Positions 13,001-13,811 of a stretch of DNA of 13,811 nt are shown here, one piece after another. The stretch is from JBAZBO01 sp041671425 (lineage in GTDB: Bacteria; Patescibacteriota; WWE3; UBA101185; UBA10185), in NCBI GenBank assembly GCA_041671425.1, contig JBAZBO010000016.1, forward strand, positions 1 through 13,811, given 5' to 3'. Every line of letters starts with the position of its first letter. Positions within the stretch are counted from its first letter, which is position 1. Position numbers and translations under genes: made by a program. The notes under the pieces were generated by a model. The model had not been told where the DNA came from. It ran no database searches and saw nothing but the letters and a program-made list of their open reading frames with translations.

Positions 13001-13811
13001 TTAGGCTTGATGTAGAGTCTTTAGGAACTCTTCATTGTTCTTGGTCTTTTTCAGTCTTTCCAAGACAAGCTGAGTGCTTTCCTTATCATCAAGAAGATCA
13101 ACCATTCTCCTAAGCCTAAACACTGCTTCCAGTTCCTCTGTCGTATAAAGCTCTTCTTCATGCCTTGTACCACTCGCTTTTATATCAATAGCTGGATATA
13201 TTCTCCTCTCTGAAAGTCCTCTATCAAGCCTTAGTTCCATGTTGCCTGTACCCTTAAACTCCTCAAATATCACATCATCCATCCTAGAGCCCGTCTCTAC
13301 CAAAGCGGTAGCAACAATTGTAAGGCTTCCACCCTCCTCCAGATTCCTGGCTGCACCAAAGAAATGCTTGGCTGGATACAAAGCAGAAGGATCAAAACCT
13401 CCGGTAAGCGTTCTTCCTGAGGGAGGAACCACCATGTTGTAGGCTCTGGCCAAACGAGTGAGGGAATCCATCAGGATAACCACATCCTTACCTTTTTCGG
13501 CCAACCTCTTGGCTCTTTCCAAACATATCTTAGCTATCCTGGTTTGATCCTCGGCCATTTCATCAAAGTTGCTGGCAAAAACCTCGCCCTTCACACTTCT
13601 ACTGAAATGGGTGACTTCCTCAGGCCTCTCGCCAATCAGGGCCACCATTAGTACCACATCCGGATAATTCTCTGTTATCCCTTGAGCAATATCTTTTAGA
13701 AGCCATGTTTTACCAGCCTTAGGAGGAGCCACTATCATAGCTCTTTGGCCCTTGCCTATAGGCGAGATGAGATCTATTAGTCTGGTAGTAAGAACATCAG
13801 TCTTAGTTTCC
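13001..13811 (-). CDS. rho: Transcription termination factor Rho, C-terminal part (runs off the right edge)
   Basis: Rho is the hexameric RNA-DNA helicase that ends transcription at untranslated RNA. The window holds its last 269 residues, covering nearly all of the ATPase domain; the RNA-binding N-terminus lies beyond 13811. Counting from the edge, PIGKGQRAMIVAPPKAGKT (17-35) contains Walker A with K34. Walker B is VVILMDS (110-116). RLARAYN (119-125), the GRTLTGGFDPSAL segment (132-144), FKGTGNMEL (185-193) and RRIYPAID (202-209), with the arginine-finger region, all follow. The segment that reads LIDERPEE in E. coli is LIGERPEE here (58-65): the catalytic Glu is kept, but Asp210 is Gly. 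The residue after GKT is Trp (36), where E. coli has Met. I saw no intrinsic terminator after the stop. Confidence 0.96.
   Translation of the reverse strand, partial: ETKTDVLTTRLIDLISPIGKGQRAMIVAPPKAGKTWLLKDIAQGITENYPDVVLMVALIGERPEEVTHFSRSVKGEVFASNFDEMAEDQTRIAKICLERAKRLAEKGKDVVILMDSLTRLARAYNMVVPPSGRTLTGGFDPSALYPAKHFFGAARNLEEGGSLTIVATALVETGSRMDDVIFEEFKGTGNMELRLDRGLSERRIYPAIDIKASGTRHEEELYTTEELEAVFRLRRMVDLLDDKESTQLVLERLKKTKNNEEFLKTLHQA

Overview
The window (about 43% GC by eye) looks like a chromosomal segment of a bacterium with a compact genome, most likely a member of the Candidate Phyla Radiation (Patescibacteria). The grounds for this are: a complete DNA-uptake set (dprA, comM, comEA, comEC) in a tight cluster; ComEC divided into two proteins; ArgS and Obg sequences of CPR style; membrane proteins with N-terminal regulatory or thioredoxin domains; and many AGA/AGG and ATA codons. 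UGA and UAG are both used as stops, so this is not one of the lineages that read UGA as glycine. The exact phylum is an inference. I see no phage, transposon or CRISPR.

Layout. On the minus strand, 6055 down to 1 carries DNA uptake and repair: dprA-comM (11-nt overlap), then an ArsR-type regulator with its own promoter and an intrinsic terminator (3295-3320), then comEA-comEC-MBL-argS, with overlapping stops and starts (TGATG, 16 nt, ATGA). ArgS runs off the left edge. On the plus strand, 6174-10445 carries cell-surface and envelope genes: a membrane-tethered MerR-like protein, an O-antigen-ligase/Wzy-like membrane protein with a TPR tail, a strong terminator, and a thioredoxin-CcdA fusion. 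Convergent to these on the minus strand are rho (cut by the right edge), a LysM/M23 peptidase, obg and tRNA-Ala(GGC).

How the genes fit together. ComEA and the two ComEC parts would bind and pass single-stranded DNA across the membrane, DprA would load RecA on it, and ComM would help branch migration during integration. The plus-strand genes deal with extracytoplasmic work: polymer ligation or polymerisation, thiol redox, and, with the M23 protein opposite, wall remodelling.

The most notable signals are in the regulatory DNA, not in a new gene set. Four or five genes have a sigma70-type -10 box that ends 6-8 nt before the ATG and have no Shine-Dalgarno sequence, so their mRNAs should be leaderless. 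Genes inside operons (comM, the ComEC MBL) have textbook Shine-Dalgarno sites. The obg stop codon lies inside tRNA-Ala, which has its own promoter within obg. The M23 peptidase mRNA should begin with a GNRA-capped hairpin that touches its ribosome-binding region. The MerR-like gene has a dyad in its own promoter spacer. I did not find a clearly new multi-gene system.
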